A stretch of 64,000 nucleotides of DNA from Trichoplax sp. H2. Taxonomy: Eukaryota; Placozoa; Uniplacotomia; Trichoplacea. Both the position numbers and the translations under genes were made by a program. The notes under the pieces were generated by a model. That model was given only the letters and a program-made list of their open reading frames with translations, had not been told where the DNA came from and did no database searches. The stretch spans positions 310,001 through 374,000 of the forward strand of contig NOWV01000041.1 of assembly GCA_003344405.1 (NCBI GenBank). Direction: 5' to 3'. This document shows positions 34,731-47,800 of this stretch, in pieces (the first letter of the stretch is position 1; every line of letters begins with the position of its first letter).

Positions 34731-37222
34731 TAGTGAATGATTAACGTCAGCCCCGGAGGATTGCCAGTTGCATATGAAACCACTGAAACCAATTTTCCTC
34801 TTCTTGTCATATTAAATGACTATACTATGATGTCATTGCCCATAAGTAGCGAAAGCCTTTACCCTACCTCTAAGCTTAAGCACTTAACCAGGCTTCAAAA
34901 GTACGAGTTGTCTATCACTTTTAAAATTGTCTTGTGTCATGGACAGGCGGGATAAGATATTTTTCTCAAGTACTACATCGATCTGATGCACTTTACTTTA
35001 GGTACAAGATATTTTGCATAGATTAGCCTCACGGGATGGTATAAGACATTTTTTTCCATCAAAATGGATGTGTGTATATTACATATTACAGCATTCTCTT
35101 TTAGCAACAAGACAAAAAAAGAAGTCAAAAGTAAAGTGTCTACTTGCTAGTAACATTCTGATGAGTGCTTTTGTAGTTTAGTTATCTCACTTTTGAGTTA
35201 CTACGGTATATACGGGTGGGTTGATTATATTATACTGCACACTCTGTACTATATTAATAGTACTGTATAGTATAAAAATATCTTATAATAGATCAGTTAC
35301 TGATATTCTTCAATCAATGGATAGTGTAAAAATATCAGAATCATTCATTTTAGAAATAATTAACCAATAGACCATTTATTGATTCATTAACATTTTACAC
35401 AGGATTATTATGATAGGCTTATTCAATATGTAAACGTTCTAGTGGTAGGTGAGTTATGATCGCCTATGCGGTATCGTTATAGATTTGCAGTTATAAGTTA
35501 TTCTTACTACGCATATATTATATTTTCATCAGTGTATCCGAATGGCATTATTAAGAGCATTTATGAGCTACCAGCCGGTCACAGATGAAAATGAAGTTTA
35601 ATCATGAAAATTAAAGATCCTATCTACCAAATGGACTGCAACCTATGCATGAGTATATTCGACAATTACCTCGTATGATCATGACTTTGACTTGCATGAA
35701 TAAGCTACCGAACAGCTATGCGCAGTGAAAGCAAGCCAGTTAATTTATTCTTAGCTTTGGAGATAGATAAAGATTTTAAGTACTTCAATCAAGATACTGC
35801 ATATCCGTTCAACTCTGTAGTATGGTAACATGAAGTCAAAACCATTTGTTCTTTCGATTACAATTGCTCAGACTAATCAATCCATCTAAATAACATGAAG
35901 ACCGATGATAATCTAAACGTATATGGTGCTATAGATAGGTTACTAGGCACATACGCTTAATAACGATTAGCTTATTTTTCCTGCTCAATTTCAGTATCTA
36001 TTTTACTATTTATATATAATTAGTAATGCATATATATATATGTACAAATACTAATTGGTTTAACTGCTACAAATAAGGAGACCGATAGCAAACTAAATAA
36101 ACGTGTATATAGTATTGATGATTTCTTCGTTAGTACGGTGACTTATTAAATTTACTATACATTACTGCGATTTGCAAATAAAGGCAAATCTGAAACATTA
36201 TGGCAGCGTCCTTAACTTCTTTCAACTTCGTGAGAAAATAATGCTTTTTGAATATATTCTTCTGGGCAATAAGGTAACGCCACAGCATTTTGTACCTTCC
36301 GTAAAGTTGATAAATAGTTATGATATTGTAGATATTTTTGAAGAAATATGCCGTAAAATTTGAGCTCTGAAATACTTTGAATTGTACGGGTATGTGAATA
36401 GGGTAATTTTTATATATACTGTATATATATGTTGCTTTGTAAATAAAGTGTGCGGTACACAAGCGGGAACGAAAATCTATAATAATTGTATGCCGATTCA
36501 ATAACTAAAGGGATAGATATTGAAATTACTAACAGTCCACTAGCTAGCGTTTATGCATAATTCTATCAAAATATTCAACCATTTGGAATTCACTAATTCT
36601 AGAAAGTACAGCTATTCTTTATCTGGTATCCATTATAAGTTCCCTATTGGCTGGATCGTTGTATTGACAGAGTAACTTTTATTTACGGTATTTTACAATA
36701 ATCAAGTGTTAATATATGCTTATAAATTTGTTAACCGAATCTGTTATGAGAGATAATCATTCCCTAGATGCTTTATTAATTTAATATTGCAGAGTATGGT
36801 ACCTACCGTTATGTCAGTTGACATTGTGCTTTTTATGGCGGTAGCTGTTTAAAATGACGGGAATAAAATTATGATGCAATAAAGGTTTTAATTTGGCTAT
36901 ATGATGAATAGTATTTATAAACCTCCGGTATGATATTACAAATACTTCAAATTTGGTAGTGATGTAGATAATATATTGATTGAGAATTATAAAGAAGTCT
37001 TTGCTATACCTCTAGATTGGTTGGCAATACGAATGTCATCATTATCGCTTGATTTTAGAATAGATGAAGGGTTTGTCTTTCGTTTCTGCGGCGAAAGTAA
37101 AGTTTTATTGATTGAGAAGTGATGTATGAAATATAAAAAATTAATTATGAATTAATTTATCATATGTTATTTAATTTCAACGCAACGAGCTAGGAAAAAA
37201 TTACTCCGCCGCAATTTCATTA
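34731..37222. other. Intergenic gap between OPA1 and the adhesion GPCR
   Basis: Mostly featureless A+T-rich sequence. TTTATT at 37104-37109 (AATAAA on the minus strand) is a good polyadenylation candidate about 115 bases past the adhesion GPCR stop. A protein-like ORF at 36142-36363 is listed separately. Confidence 0.45.
36142..36363 (+). CDS. Unrecognised coding-like ORF, possible terminal exon
   Basis: This 73-codon reading frame has balanced protein-like composition, for example NLKHYGSVLNFFQLREKIML and PSVKLINSYDIVDIFEEI, and ends in TGA. The first ATG is internal, so if real it is more likely a last exon than a whole gene. I recognise no family and found no upstream exon. It overlaps a longer minus-strand ORF of poor composition. 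Confidence 0.25.
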   Translation, partial: LIKFTIHYCDLQIKANLKHYGSVLNFFQLREKIMLFEYILLGNKVTPQHFVPSVKLINSYDIVDIFEEICRKI

Positions 37223-40200
37223 CTAATTAACAAATTGATCAACCTTTCTGCTGTTAGCTTTCCATACTGAGCTATTCAAATGACTGTTTGTTGCATTTTT
37301 TTGCCGAAAGCTCTTCAATTTAGCTCGAACCTGATATATATGTAAACTGCAGTTAGAATATTATAGCTCAAGGTATAAATTTTATCGATAGTTAAAAAAA
37401 ATTCAAATTTTTCGTTAAGCGGTTTACTTCTCCGTTAAAAACACAGTGAAAGAGGAAAATGAATAAACCCTATCATTAAAAGAGTGATAATATGAAAGGT
37501 GATTAATATACAGCTTAGCAATTGATTAAGTATTTGTAGCAATCGCACGCTAATTTAAACTTCTAGGTTGAACTTTTAGTTAAAAACGTTACACACCTGA
37601 AGAGAATTAAAAATTACAAAGAGATAGGAAAAAGCAATGGTATCCTCATCAAAGGACAATACTCCAAACACCCAAGTTAACCCTAGTAGTGGCAGCAGAA
37701 TTACGCTAGCTTTCGTAGAAGACCTAAAAAAGTATCAATTATTAAAAAAATTAATCTTTTCTTAGCAGATAAATTGATACTAAGACAAGGGTACCGACCA
37801 TATGTTGGTTATTTCCAATCTACCGGCGTCTGTTGCGTTCCCAGTTACTTTAGCTGTTGCTGAATGTAAGACAATCCTGACCACCATAAGTAGTATAATG
37901 GTATTAAACTACACCAGCAGTGGATCAGATAAGATTTACGATAGATCAGTAAATTTTTTAACGCACGATAGCAACATAAATGTTAGTCTTCTTGTTTAGC
38001 AGTTTTTTATCAATTCGCTGATAACCTACCGAGATGATGAAAATTGCTGGTCCTATAAATGCCCATATAAGCCCACTAGTAATGGACAGCCAACACCTGA
38101 GAAACATTAATAACAGTAAAAGTAAGGTTAGGGGCGTTACCGCTGGATTTGATAAAATAGATATTGAACGCACTATAGAATGAAAATGAAGTAAAGATTC
38201 GCCGTACTTTGGTATCTTACAAATAATACATCACATCAATGCCTTACGAGTTTACTCCATAGTCTTGAAATTTAACTGCTACGGAGACACCGACAACTAT
38301 TAATGGCAAGCCTATTTATAAAGAATAAGTTTAATTTGAATCTTAGAAAATATGCAGTTCAAGTCATCACCATATAATTAAAGTTGAACGGTATAAATGA
38401 CTACAAGTTCGAAGAAAATATAAAATACTTCATTATTTGTTATGAATTACCATACCAATGATCACTCTATGGTTCTTTATGCTAGCTACTTACCCCAACC
38501 GATACCATAATATATCGCAGTCATACTCTTTCCAGCATTAAAAACACGAATAATCATAAAGTACAGATTGATCCCTTCTACTAACATCCAGGAAAATGCA
38601 GCCAAATAGAGATAGTGCAAGCTGATAGCAAAGATTTTACACCTTATACTGTCCTATTAAGTGTCAATAATTAAAAGATAATTTAAATGTTAAAAGATAT
38701 ATGAAATGTTTCCATGAATATGACATTAGTAGACTGCCATATCGAAGGTACAAGTACTACAAAAAAATCTGATGGAATATAGTAGGTTTAACAATAAAAT
38801 CATTTTAGATGGTTACAATGTCACAAAATTAATATTTAAATAACGCTTAACATCATGCTAAGACTACTCACTGCGGCATCGTAATCGGACTGCATACTAG
38901 CAATATGAATGATTTGAGCAAGTGCTAAAGCAGCGATTAGATTTTTATGTATTTCAAATCGTTCTGATCTTAATGCTCTGTAATAATAGTTAAAATGGAA
39001 TTAGTTTTGATTGTAGAATAATGCTATACATTAATTATCAAATATTTAACGATAAAAAATTGAGATTTATAATCTATAAGGGACACATTCAATATGAGGT
39101 AGCTCAATAGCTATAAATCTCAACTATTGACTATCGCTAAAATATTCTTACCTAAATATTGTAAACAAAGTAAATGCAATCATCATTGCTACCAATGATA
39201 TACCAAATCCAATGTAAGTTAAAATACTTAAAATTTGTTGATGCTTATCACTTATCTACACAATTCGGTGGAACAGTTATATCGTAAGACGCACAGTATA
39301 GCTTCACAATCTTTTAAACAACTAAATGTAAATATGTTTCATGATTCGCATCTAATTCTATTTATTTTATACCGTAGCATTTGTAACTCGCATCATTATC
39401 GCGAAATGGGTCAAATGATTACATCGGCAGCTGGTATATGAGTAACGCGATCGGATTACTTGACAGCCATTGCTTAACCAGCGCCTATAAATAAACATTT
39501 AGCATGTATTTATTTAATAAACTCAATTTCATATGTAACGGATATAATAAATAAAAAAAAATGTAGAGATGGATGTTATAGTTATTTACTGACTTAGAAG
39601 TGAAGTTCCAGTAGACACATTCTACATTAGATAGTTCTTCTTTTTGCTAGATGTTGTGATCGCAATATTGAAATATTGAATTATTACTTTAGCGCATCGA
39701 GATTCATATTACTAGAATATTATTCACATATAATGGCAGTACTACGAAAATAAGGCTATCGTAAATAGAATTACGCGGTGTTTTATGAAGATCTAACTAT
39801 TATGATTCTTAACACTATATCAATTGACTCTATTGTATCTGGCATGAATCAATTACAACGGTTTTAAATGAGTTGGTCAAAATAATAATCCAACCATCTT
39901 ATGTCCTAAGGAAAATTGATAATCAATGGATAAATTGGTTTCAGCTGTTGCAATCGCGCACGATAGAATATGCGTATTAACGGAAATATCGGCGTTAGTT
40001 TTAATATCTTCCGTTAATCTATGGCAACATTGAATATAAGAAAGAATGAATTTCGTTAGTTTATCACCGGTTAGTAAAAGTTGTATGTTAATATTTATTC
40101 TACTATAACCGTTATAGTTTGGTGTAGTACATCAATTCTTACCCAATTTCTTTATATAAAACCTTGACAATTGGTATAAGTTGTCGCTGAAGTTGGTTAG

Positions 40201-43200
40201 TTGGATCGCCAACTTGCATCCAATCATAGCTGCGATATCCGAGATTTAACTTTGTATTGTAAACTACTTCTTTTTCGTTAGGGACTTTTATTTCCAATTC
40301 TATTTCATTTAAAAAATCAGTCAGTTAGCCGTGTAACAGCTTTCTAAAGCTATATCGTTTACGCCGGATTTATATTGAATGAAGCAAGCTATTTTGAATT
40401 TTATTACTATAAACCAAAATACGACATTTTAACAAGATCATTCTGCCTGATCTACAATGTTATATCTATATCTTGGAATAATTTGCATCTATTTATTAGA
40501 TTACCGATCTAATGGGCTGTATCTTATATATAGAGAAGATGATTATAATAATAACTTCGATCTCGTTAAAACTTTTCGGTAAATGAGCTAATTCAATCAA
40601 CACATATGTTACTAGAAATTTATATTGAATATAGTCATCAATTTTGATTATTTATGTTTGTAAATAGCTTACCGATATTCTTTGTGACGACATTAATGGT
40701 ATGAGATAAACCTGCTTGACCAATTTTTAATGCAAAATTTTCCATCCCACCAATCATATCTACAATATGACTTGAATCCTGTGACGTATAGAAAATTAAG
40801 TTATTAATAGTCGTTAACAGCTGGTTATCTAGTAAAATTCGGTCAAATCGATGTCCGATTAAGTAACTGTTAAATGAATAAAAAGTAATTGTTTTTAAAG
40901 ATAATGTCCTTTGATTTATAGTATTATTTCCCCTGCTGGTATAGGGCTTGTTAAGCTCACTTGATAACTATCAGCTTCCCATTCTTCTGCATTTAGGGGA
41001 TCCAATAGGATATTTGCTGCATTTATCATAGACTGAAAAGAAATAATTACAGTATCAGTAAAAACAGAGAAACCCATTCGTGTTGATTACTTCAGTATCG
41101 CTCTGAGAGAATCTACTGAGATTTGAAATATGTGGGCTTCGTGTTTGAAAAAAACACTGAGTAATAGCTGTGCATAATGATACATATATTCCTACTTATA
41201 AAATCATTACATCTTGCAGCATGCTATAGTCTAAGCACTTGTAAGCATTTATCTCTATCTAGGTATTCAAAGTAAATCATGATATTCCTCAGAAGGGTAT
41301 GTCTAGTATTGAAGACATTTAGATGCATGACCAGAATTGAATCGCCACTACATATTGTAGTGCTTGTGTATTATGAAATTATAGCTATGGCAGAATAAAT
41401 ATCAATATAACCTACGATTATATTCTTTCAATGAACTAGCTTGCTTAGTATTTTACTGTTTTGATGTTATACTATGGTTAAAGTAAGAGAAATATTATCC
41501 ATACGTTGGTTTGTAAATTAAGATATTCTTTAGAAGATAAAAAATTTTGTATAATTAATGGTCATAATCTACATCAGTAATTAATCTAGCTACAAGAGTA
41601 CTGTGAGAATGAAATAGTCAAAATTATTCTTCGAAACTGGTTGGACTTTTTTTATCTAACTATATGCTTCTAGATTTGAAGGTGTTAAAATCGTATATTT
41701 TGCCCTAATTTTATCTTTCGACCTCTATATTGTATTACCTCTATCATGTTCTCATTTTCTAGTTCTGAGCTCAAATAAGCGTCATAATTATTTGCAATAA
41801 AAAAGAAATTAGATGCATAGTTTTTCAATGCAGCTGAATTCAACGATATATTGCTTGTTGTATTTTTCTGAAGTAAAGTATTCAATGCATGGACTTGATT
41901 TTTTATGGTCTTCGGCGTTGGTGTTTTCGGAGTAGGTTCGTTTGTTTTCTGCTATGGATAGAACGAATAGGACACTTGATTAAATAATGTTAAATCTACG
42001 CATATCATAATCAATTTCTGATTATGTTAAGAACATCACGCGTATATCATGTTGGTAGCATATTCAGTAAAATGAGCTGAGATAACAATTCTTAACAGTC
42101 TCCATGAACATATTCTTGTAAAATCAGCTTACGTCATAATAGGAATGATAAACCGTAGATTTTTTTACTGGAGATGCAGTAATTATATGCTCTGTTTCAT
42201 TACCTGGAGGAAAAGGAGAAATAAAATTAGTAGTTTTACTTTAATCCTGATATGGAAATTGATATTACCATTCGATATTTTAATTTTATGACCATTATTG
42301 TCATATAATTAGTTAATAAAGTAGGCCTTACGTTATGAATATTTGTGAAGTATCTAAATATCTTCTACACTAAGAGTAATCTTATATCGGAATAATGACT
42401 GAACTGCAGACCTTAAATCTTTTGTAACTGTTAAACTACTCTATAATAGGCTGGATATAGAACTTACTTGTTGGAGATGAAGGATTATAAGTAAATTTCC
42501 ATGTATTGGACGATTTATTAGAATTCACTGTATAGTCTGTGATTGTATCTGATAAGAAATTAAAATCATTTTAGGCGACCTGATGATATTTATTGACGTG
42601 TTAAAAAATGCGACTCTCTAGTACAAATATTACTATATACCCCACTGAAATATCAATACATCCTTATTAAAAGATTCAAGGTGAATATAAGTTGCTTATA
42701 ATTCAATTACCTTCACTGGTCACGAAATATGTGATATCAGCACTATTTGAGAAGAGATCGAAATTACTCGATGGAAATGAATCCTCTATCAAAGAAAATA
42801 AAATTTATATGTTAAAAATGCCTACTATAGTAAATGAATTCTTTAGTTATGTAGATTCGAAATTCTGCTTTCGAGCCAGCAGGTTAAAAATGTTAATAGC
42901 TACATCTTACCATCACTATAAAAAAAGTCCTCCAAAATGTCATTTCCAATTGACTTTGATGATTGCATAAAATTATCAGTGAATAATGCAATGGTTTGCA
43001 ATGGGAATTGCTCATTTAACATAGTCTTAGAGGAATAAATTGATAAGCTAAGAGAACTTTCTCGTGATTGGGATATAGTGTTATGTAAGTTTTCAAACAA
43101 TGATATAATTGAATGATTCAATTGCTGGATAGGCAGCGCTGTCAATAATTGAAGAGAACTATCAATAATAGATGTCATAGTAATTTCAGATATTCCTTTA

Positions 43201-44455
43201 GAGGCCAAATCAGCTGATAAGCTATCAGATGATGATTTCGATGAAGTATTTATTTCTGTTTAATTAGAGTAAGGATTCGTATTAAAACATTTTAATATCA
43301 ACATTATTATTATTACACAATACAATATTAAATAGCATATATATATATAATTGATTGGGAAGAGGCTTTTATATAATAATATCGAATAGCTAAGTATTTT
43401 GGAATATCAGAATTATGTCATTAAAATGGAACGATCGAGGGCACATTTAAAAAAGAAAGTATGACAGTTAGTTTTTAATATATTAATTGGTTAATTAATG
43501 AATATATGTATAACAAATATATGACGTGATGTCGAAGTACTGCGGTAAAGACTCAGGTAAGAAGTAATACTTCTGTAATCTTTACAAGTTACGTTTATTA
43601 ACTTCTATCCAAATAGAATTAGAATTACTCTGAGCAATGTAAGAGGTTATATACCTCTAATATTCTCCATAATAGATACCTCAAGAACTTCGCTACTTAG
43701 AGTGTATCTTCTGACACTAGAATCTTTGAATGACTGATTGCACGATATGCACAGTTATAAGTATTTAGTCTTTCGGCTACTGGTTGGTTACACAGGACAT
43801 AACAGGACTGGACATAGTTCTCTTATGATAAAAAGTACCAATACAGTTATCCTATCTTATGTTATACGGTAGGATGATATCCGTGCGTATTCGTAAAAGT
43901 ACTAATTTAGAGGATACAACATATACAGTACAGTATATAATACCAAATTACAACAATAGTACCTTTTTGGCAGAGAAATCGATGGAATAGAACGCAATCA
44001 TAGTCGTACCACAAGTAATTCAGATCAGAACGTTTTAAAGCTACGCAACGATCGTTTAGAGTGTCTGGTTGACCTGATGCCCAGTAGTTGTTATTGTACG
44101 AAATATAATGATACGGAGGTACTTTCCATCTATAATCAAGTAAATTATTAATTCCTCTAGTATCGGTCAACCCTATCCAGATTGGGACAGTATAAAATAT
44201 TCCGGCTATGCTTAAATATTTTGTTAAATTTTGATGAAAATTCGCTGGAGAATCCATAACTAAATGCCCATTAAGCGATTGGCATTGCTGGTCAGCTGAG
44301 GCGAACTTGGCTTCAGAATTCGATAACCAAACACATCGGTCTTCTATTTGAACCCAGGGCGTATCGCAGGTTGAAGAAATATCTTTAATGTATACCATAA
44401 GATATTGAATCAGATATGAGAGAGAAAGACTTTGATAGCAAGAACTAAGTGTCAT
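37223..44455 (-). CDS. Adhesion GPCR with N-terminal C-type lectin domain
   Basis: Exons 5' to 3': 43963..44455, 42911..43255, 42468..42536, 42133..42203, 41739..41948, 40961..41032, 40673..40820, 40143..40299, 39895..40018, 39594..39646, 39373..39484, 39152..39255, 38872..38977, 38494..38642 or 38648, 38248..38311, 38030..38096, 37799..37908, 37597..37723, 37428..37469, 37223..37330; about 910 residues. A C-type lectin domain (CVWLSNSEAKF, WIGLTDT, QPD, CVALKR, FLCQ) is followed by a Ser/Thr-rich stalk and a GAIN domain (NILLDPLNAEEW, LKVLYKEIG-like, VNTHILSCAIA). Its GPS reads ECVYWNF, WLSNGC and CRCNHLTHFAIM, the self-cleavage signature (HL|T). Seven helices follow: RSERFEIHKNLIAALAL, HYLYLAAFSWMLVEG, CWLSITSGLIWAFIGP, LPLLGLTWVFGVL and LFVIFNSLQG. 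The tail is short (VRAKLKSF). The TM2-TM3 junction does not close in phase as read, and the signal peptide and start are uncertain. Confidence 0.88.
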
Positions 44456-44601
44456 AATCAAGGATTAATAAAGAGATGGCTGCACGAAATAACATGTAAA
44501 GCCTATTAATAATCGTACGTATTAGTTATATGTACAGTATATGAAAATGTTGTCATAGATAAGTACAATATATATTCCCGGATATTTTGCTATTAGTAAT
44601 T

Positions 44602-44834
44602 AGTTCCATCGCATTTAGTAATCGCATACGAAGTCCACTGAATAGTATGTCGTATATTTGAAACTGATGGGCCTGAAGAGGACGGAATTATGTGCTTTAT
44701 TAATTAACCCTATTATATTTATGAGTTCAGTTGCATTTAGAAATAGTACATGAAGTCCATGGAATAGTATATCGTATATTTGAAATTGGTAGGCCTTCAG
44801 AATACGGAACTGTATGTATTCTAATTCTAGCATT
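44602..44834. repeat. Tandem duplication, 122-bp unit
   Basis: Copies start at 44602 and 44724: AGTTC, GCATTTAG, GAAGTCCA, GAATAGTAT, TCGTATATTTGAAA and TAGGCCT/GGGCCT in order. A further AGTTCC at 44852 may open a decayed third copy. It sits just upstream of the lectin-GPCR start. Confidence 0.75.
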
Positions 44835-44855
44835 GTATGCTAGTAATAGTAAGTT

Positions 44856-47800
44856 CCAAGCGTATTAAAACTATCAGACTACATAGGATATTTACAAATA
44901 TACTCATAGAACTGCAAGTACATAGAACTAGTAAACTATATTTTATATTAGTATTGATAAACTCTATCACATTTATGAAAAGAAAATGAATATATAGGAT
45001 CCTAGACTGCATATGAAATTGACATTCTAGAAAGTTCAGTGCGTTTACTCATACAACTCTCTATTTACGCGCTCATGCGATTGATATATTATCAAAAAAT
45101 TGACGTATTTCTCCGATATAATTAATTGATTAATTAATTAATATATATAAATTTTCAATTTCAATTACTGTTCTATTGCTAAATTTATTACAATTACGAT
45201 TAATTAGACGTTTAATAAATTCCTTTAATCAGTGCTTATAACTTGGCCTCCACTAAATTTTCAAATACCTCGGGCTCCACTTTCAGAGCTTGCACCAGCT
45301 TCGTTCTCAGAGCCCCCTATAGATACGCTTCCAGACATTGCCATTCCAAAGTAGATCTACAGAAGAATTAACAAATTTTACATAAACTGGAATTTCATAA
45401 GGAATAAAGTCTGTTAAATTCATACCAAATACCTATATTTTCGAAAATTGTATTGATATCCTTAATAATATGTTTCAAATGATGATTGCAATCAGAAATA
45501 TGTAAGCTGTTTCAGTCGTAAGATACGGTAACTAATATGACAGCTGAGACATTTTATGATAAGAAACAGATTAATTTGCTTAAGCAGTGAAAAACTATAT
45601 CAGTAACCCTTCTCTTATGAATATCATTGTATATATAACTATAGATGATAAAAAGTTAAGATTGCGATCGTTGAAATACTGAACGATATAGCATGCACTA
45701 TCAATGTCAGTAAATTAATATTAATATTGTAGTTAAAAATTTTATAATGGAAGACTTATATGCATACTACATCTTATCCGAGACCCAAAATATTACTAAC
45801 GGTAAAATTATGAAGCCTAATTGTTAATATCTTTAAATAAATTTTGATAAACTAAGTCTAAACGGTAAGAAGCTATCTCAAATTAAATTATAGGATACTT
45901 GCTCATAGTACATAGCGTAATGTACGATTACAAAACAAATTTGAGAAACCATAGTAGAATACAATGCTAGGAAACATTATAGAATAGTAAATTAACTATG
46001 AAATTCAAGTAGATGGCTTATTCTTATTTCCAGTTTAGTAAGAGATAGTATTTATAAATTAAAAATTCGAATTTTAAGAATTGATTACTTGTAGTACTTG
46101 GTTCAGGTATCAGTTTTGTCATATTCTATGAGAGTTCACTGCATTAAATACTGTGCTAGACTGCAGGATACCATATCGCTTAACTAGCTACTATTTACTG
46201 CATTATCAATCAGACAAGTATTATTGACTACTTTTAAATTCATTCAGCGTCTTTGGAAGAAGAAGCATGTTTTCACGTATTGAAGTAATATAAGAGTTAG
46301 CATTTTAGTATTGAGAATGCCAGAAAATAATTTTTTTATGATGATATCATATTGATTAGATTTTATACAGCAGCTACACATCTCATAAATACTGGTAGCA
46401 TTAAATTAAAAATAGCCAGTTCATCAATGAATTTAATGAAACTGCTTGATATGTGAGTTAATTAAGTTGAGTTAGATTGATCTATAAAATTATATCTTAG
46501 GGCGTGAGGCACAAACTACCATTATTGAGGTTAATTAGCTCATCATTTAACTTAATTTGAGCAGTAATCACGTTTAGATTATGTTAGATGGTATTTTATT
46601 GCATTCAGGAAGAATTAGATGATAGCTTTTGATCTTACGAATTGACTTGTGAACAGTATGATTCGGATACAAGCCATAAAATATTCTGTAATGGTATCAC
46701 AGTTTTGAGCGATATATCTGTATCTTATACTGCTTCTTTAATTTGTGATAAAGAAAAAAACTGATTAATTTGCTATCTAGTCGCAACGGCTATATTGGCT
46801 TTATCACAATCTCAGCGATCGATGTTAAATAAGAGATGAGGGAATAAATACTAGTTATCTTTGATTTAGGGTATGAATTTAAATCCTGTAGATAGATTTA
46901 TCTACCATCTGTCAATTTGATAGCATATTTTGATAAAAAGTGCTATTAATAAATAATATTGCTAATAATGATGATTATCAGAAACTCGAAATTTCAGTGC
47001 TAATCATAACTAATTTGTACTTCCCATGACGAAATTGAAACTTCACTTTATGTTGCTTTCTAATCGATTCTAATATTTGATTGCCTTTACTATATACACA
47101 TCTGCTTTAAAATTTCACTAACTTATTTAGATCTTGATAAATACAGGAATCGATAGTTAGTGTAAGATAATAATACGTGAAATTAGTAGATAGGGAAGGT
47201 AGTACGTTACCAGATTGACTCAGAAAGAGAAATTAGCGGATAGAGCGATCTGATTTATAAATACCGAAAAAGTCTGAACCAAATCAGGATCATTGCATAT
47301 TGCTTAGAAAAAATTTTAGTAACAGTTTAGGTTTTCAGATAGCTAATAAGATTGGACTGAAGTATAATTGGTAACGATAAAGATGCCTTGATTTACAAGA
47401 AAATATGCTACTACGAGTACAATCTAAAGTCTGTTTACCTTAATAAGAAATATTTTGAACTTACCGTTGTCATAAATATAAGCCCAATCGTGTGTAAATA
47501 CTTGTACTCTCTAGTCAAATAATACATTGTTCTGATGGTTAGTTAATTTTCAAATTTATTATATGTTCGACTGGATATTATAAGATATCGGTGGCGCTTG
47601 CAGTTATTATGAAACAGATATCCAGATAAGAAATACCTAGATCATTATTTATTACCCTCTGGTAACTTGAATAAACAGAATACTATTTAGTAAATTAGCA
47701 ATGAATATTCAATCTCAAATTGGACTATATAAAACCAGAAAAAGGGTTAATGATATCTTTTTGTCAAAGAGACTGATTTTTTTCCCTACTTGCTATACAT

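Noticed and set aside
36130-36501. 123-codon minus-strand ORF
   Set aside because: Composition is Ile/Tyr/Phe-heavy as expected from A+T-rich noncoding DNA, and it overlaps the better-looking plus-strand frame.
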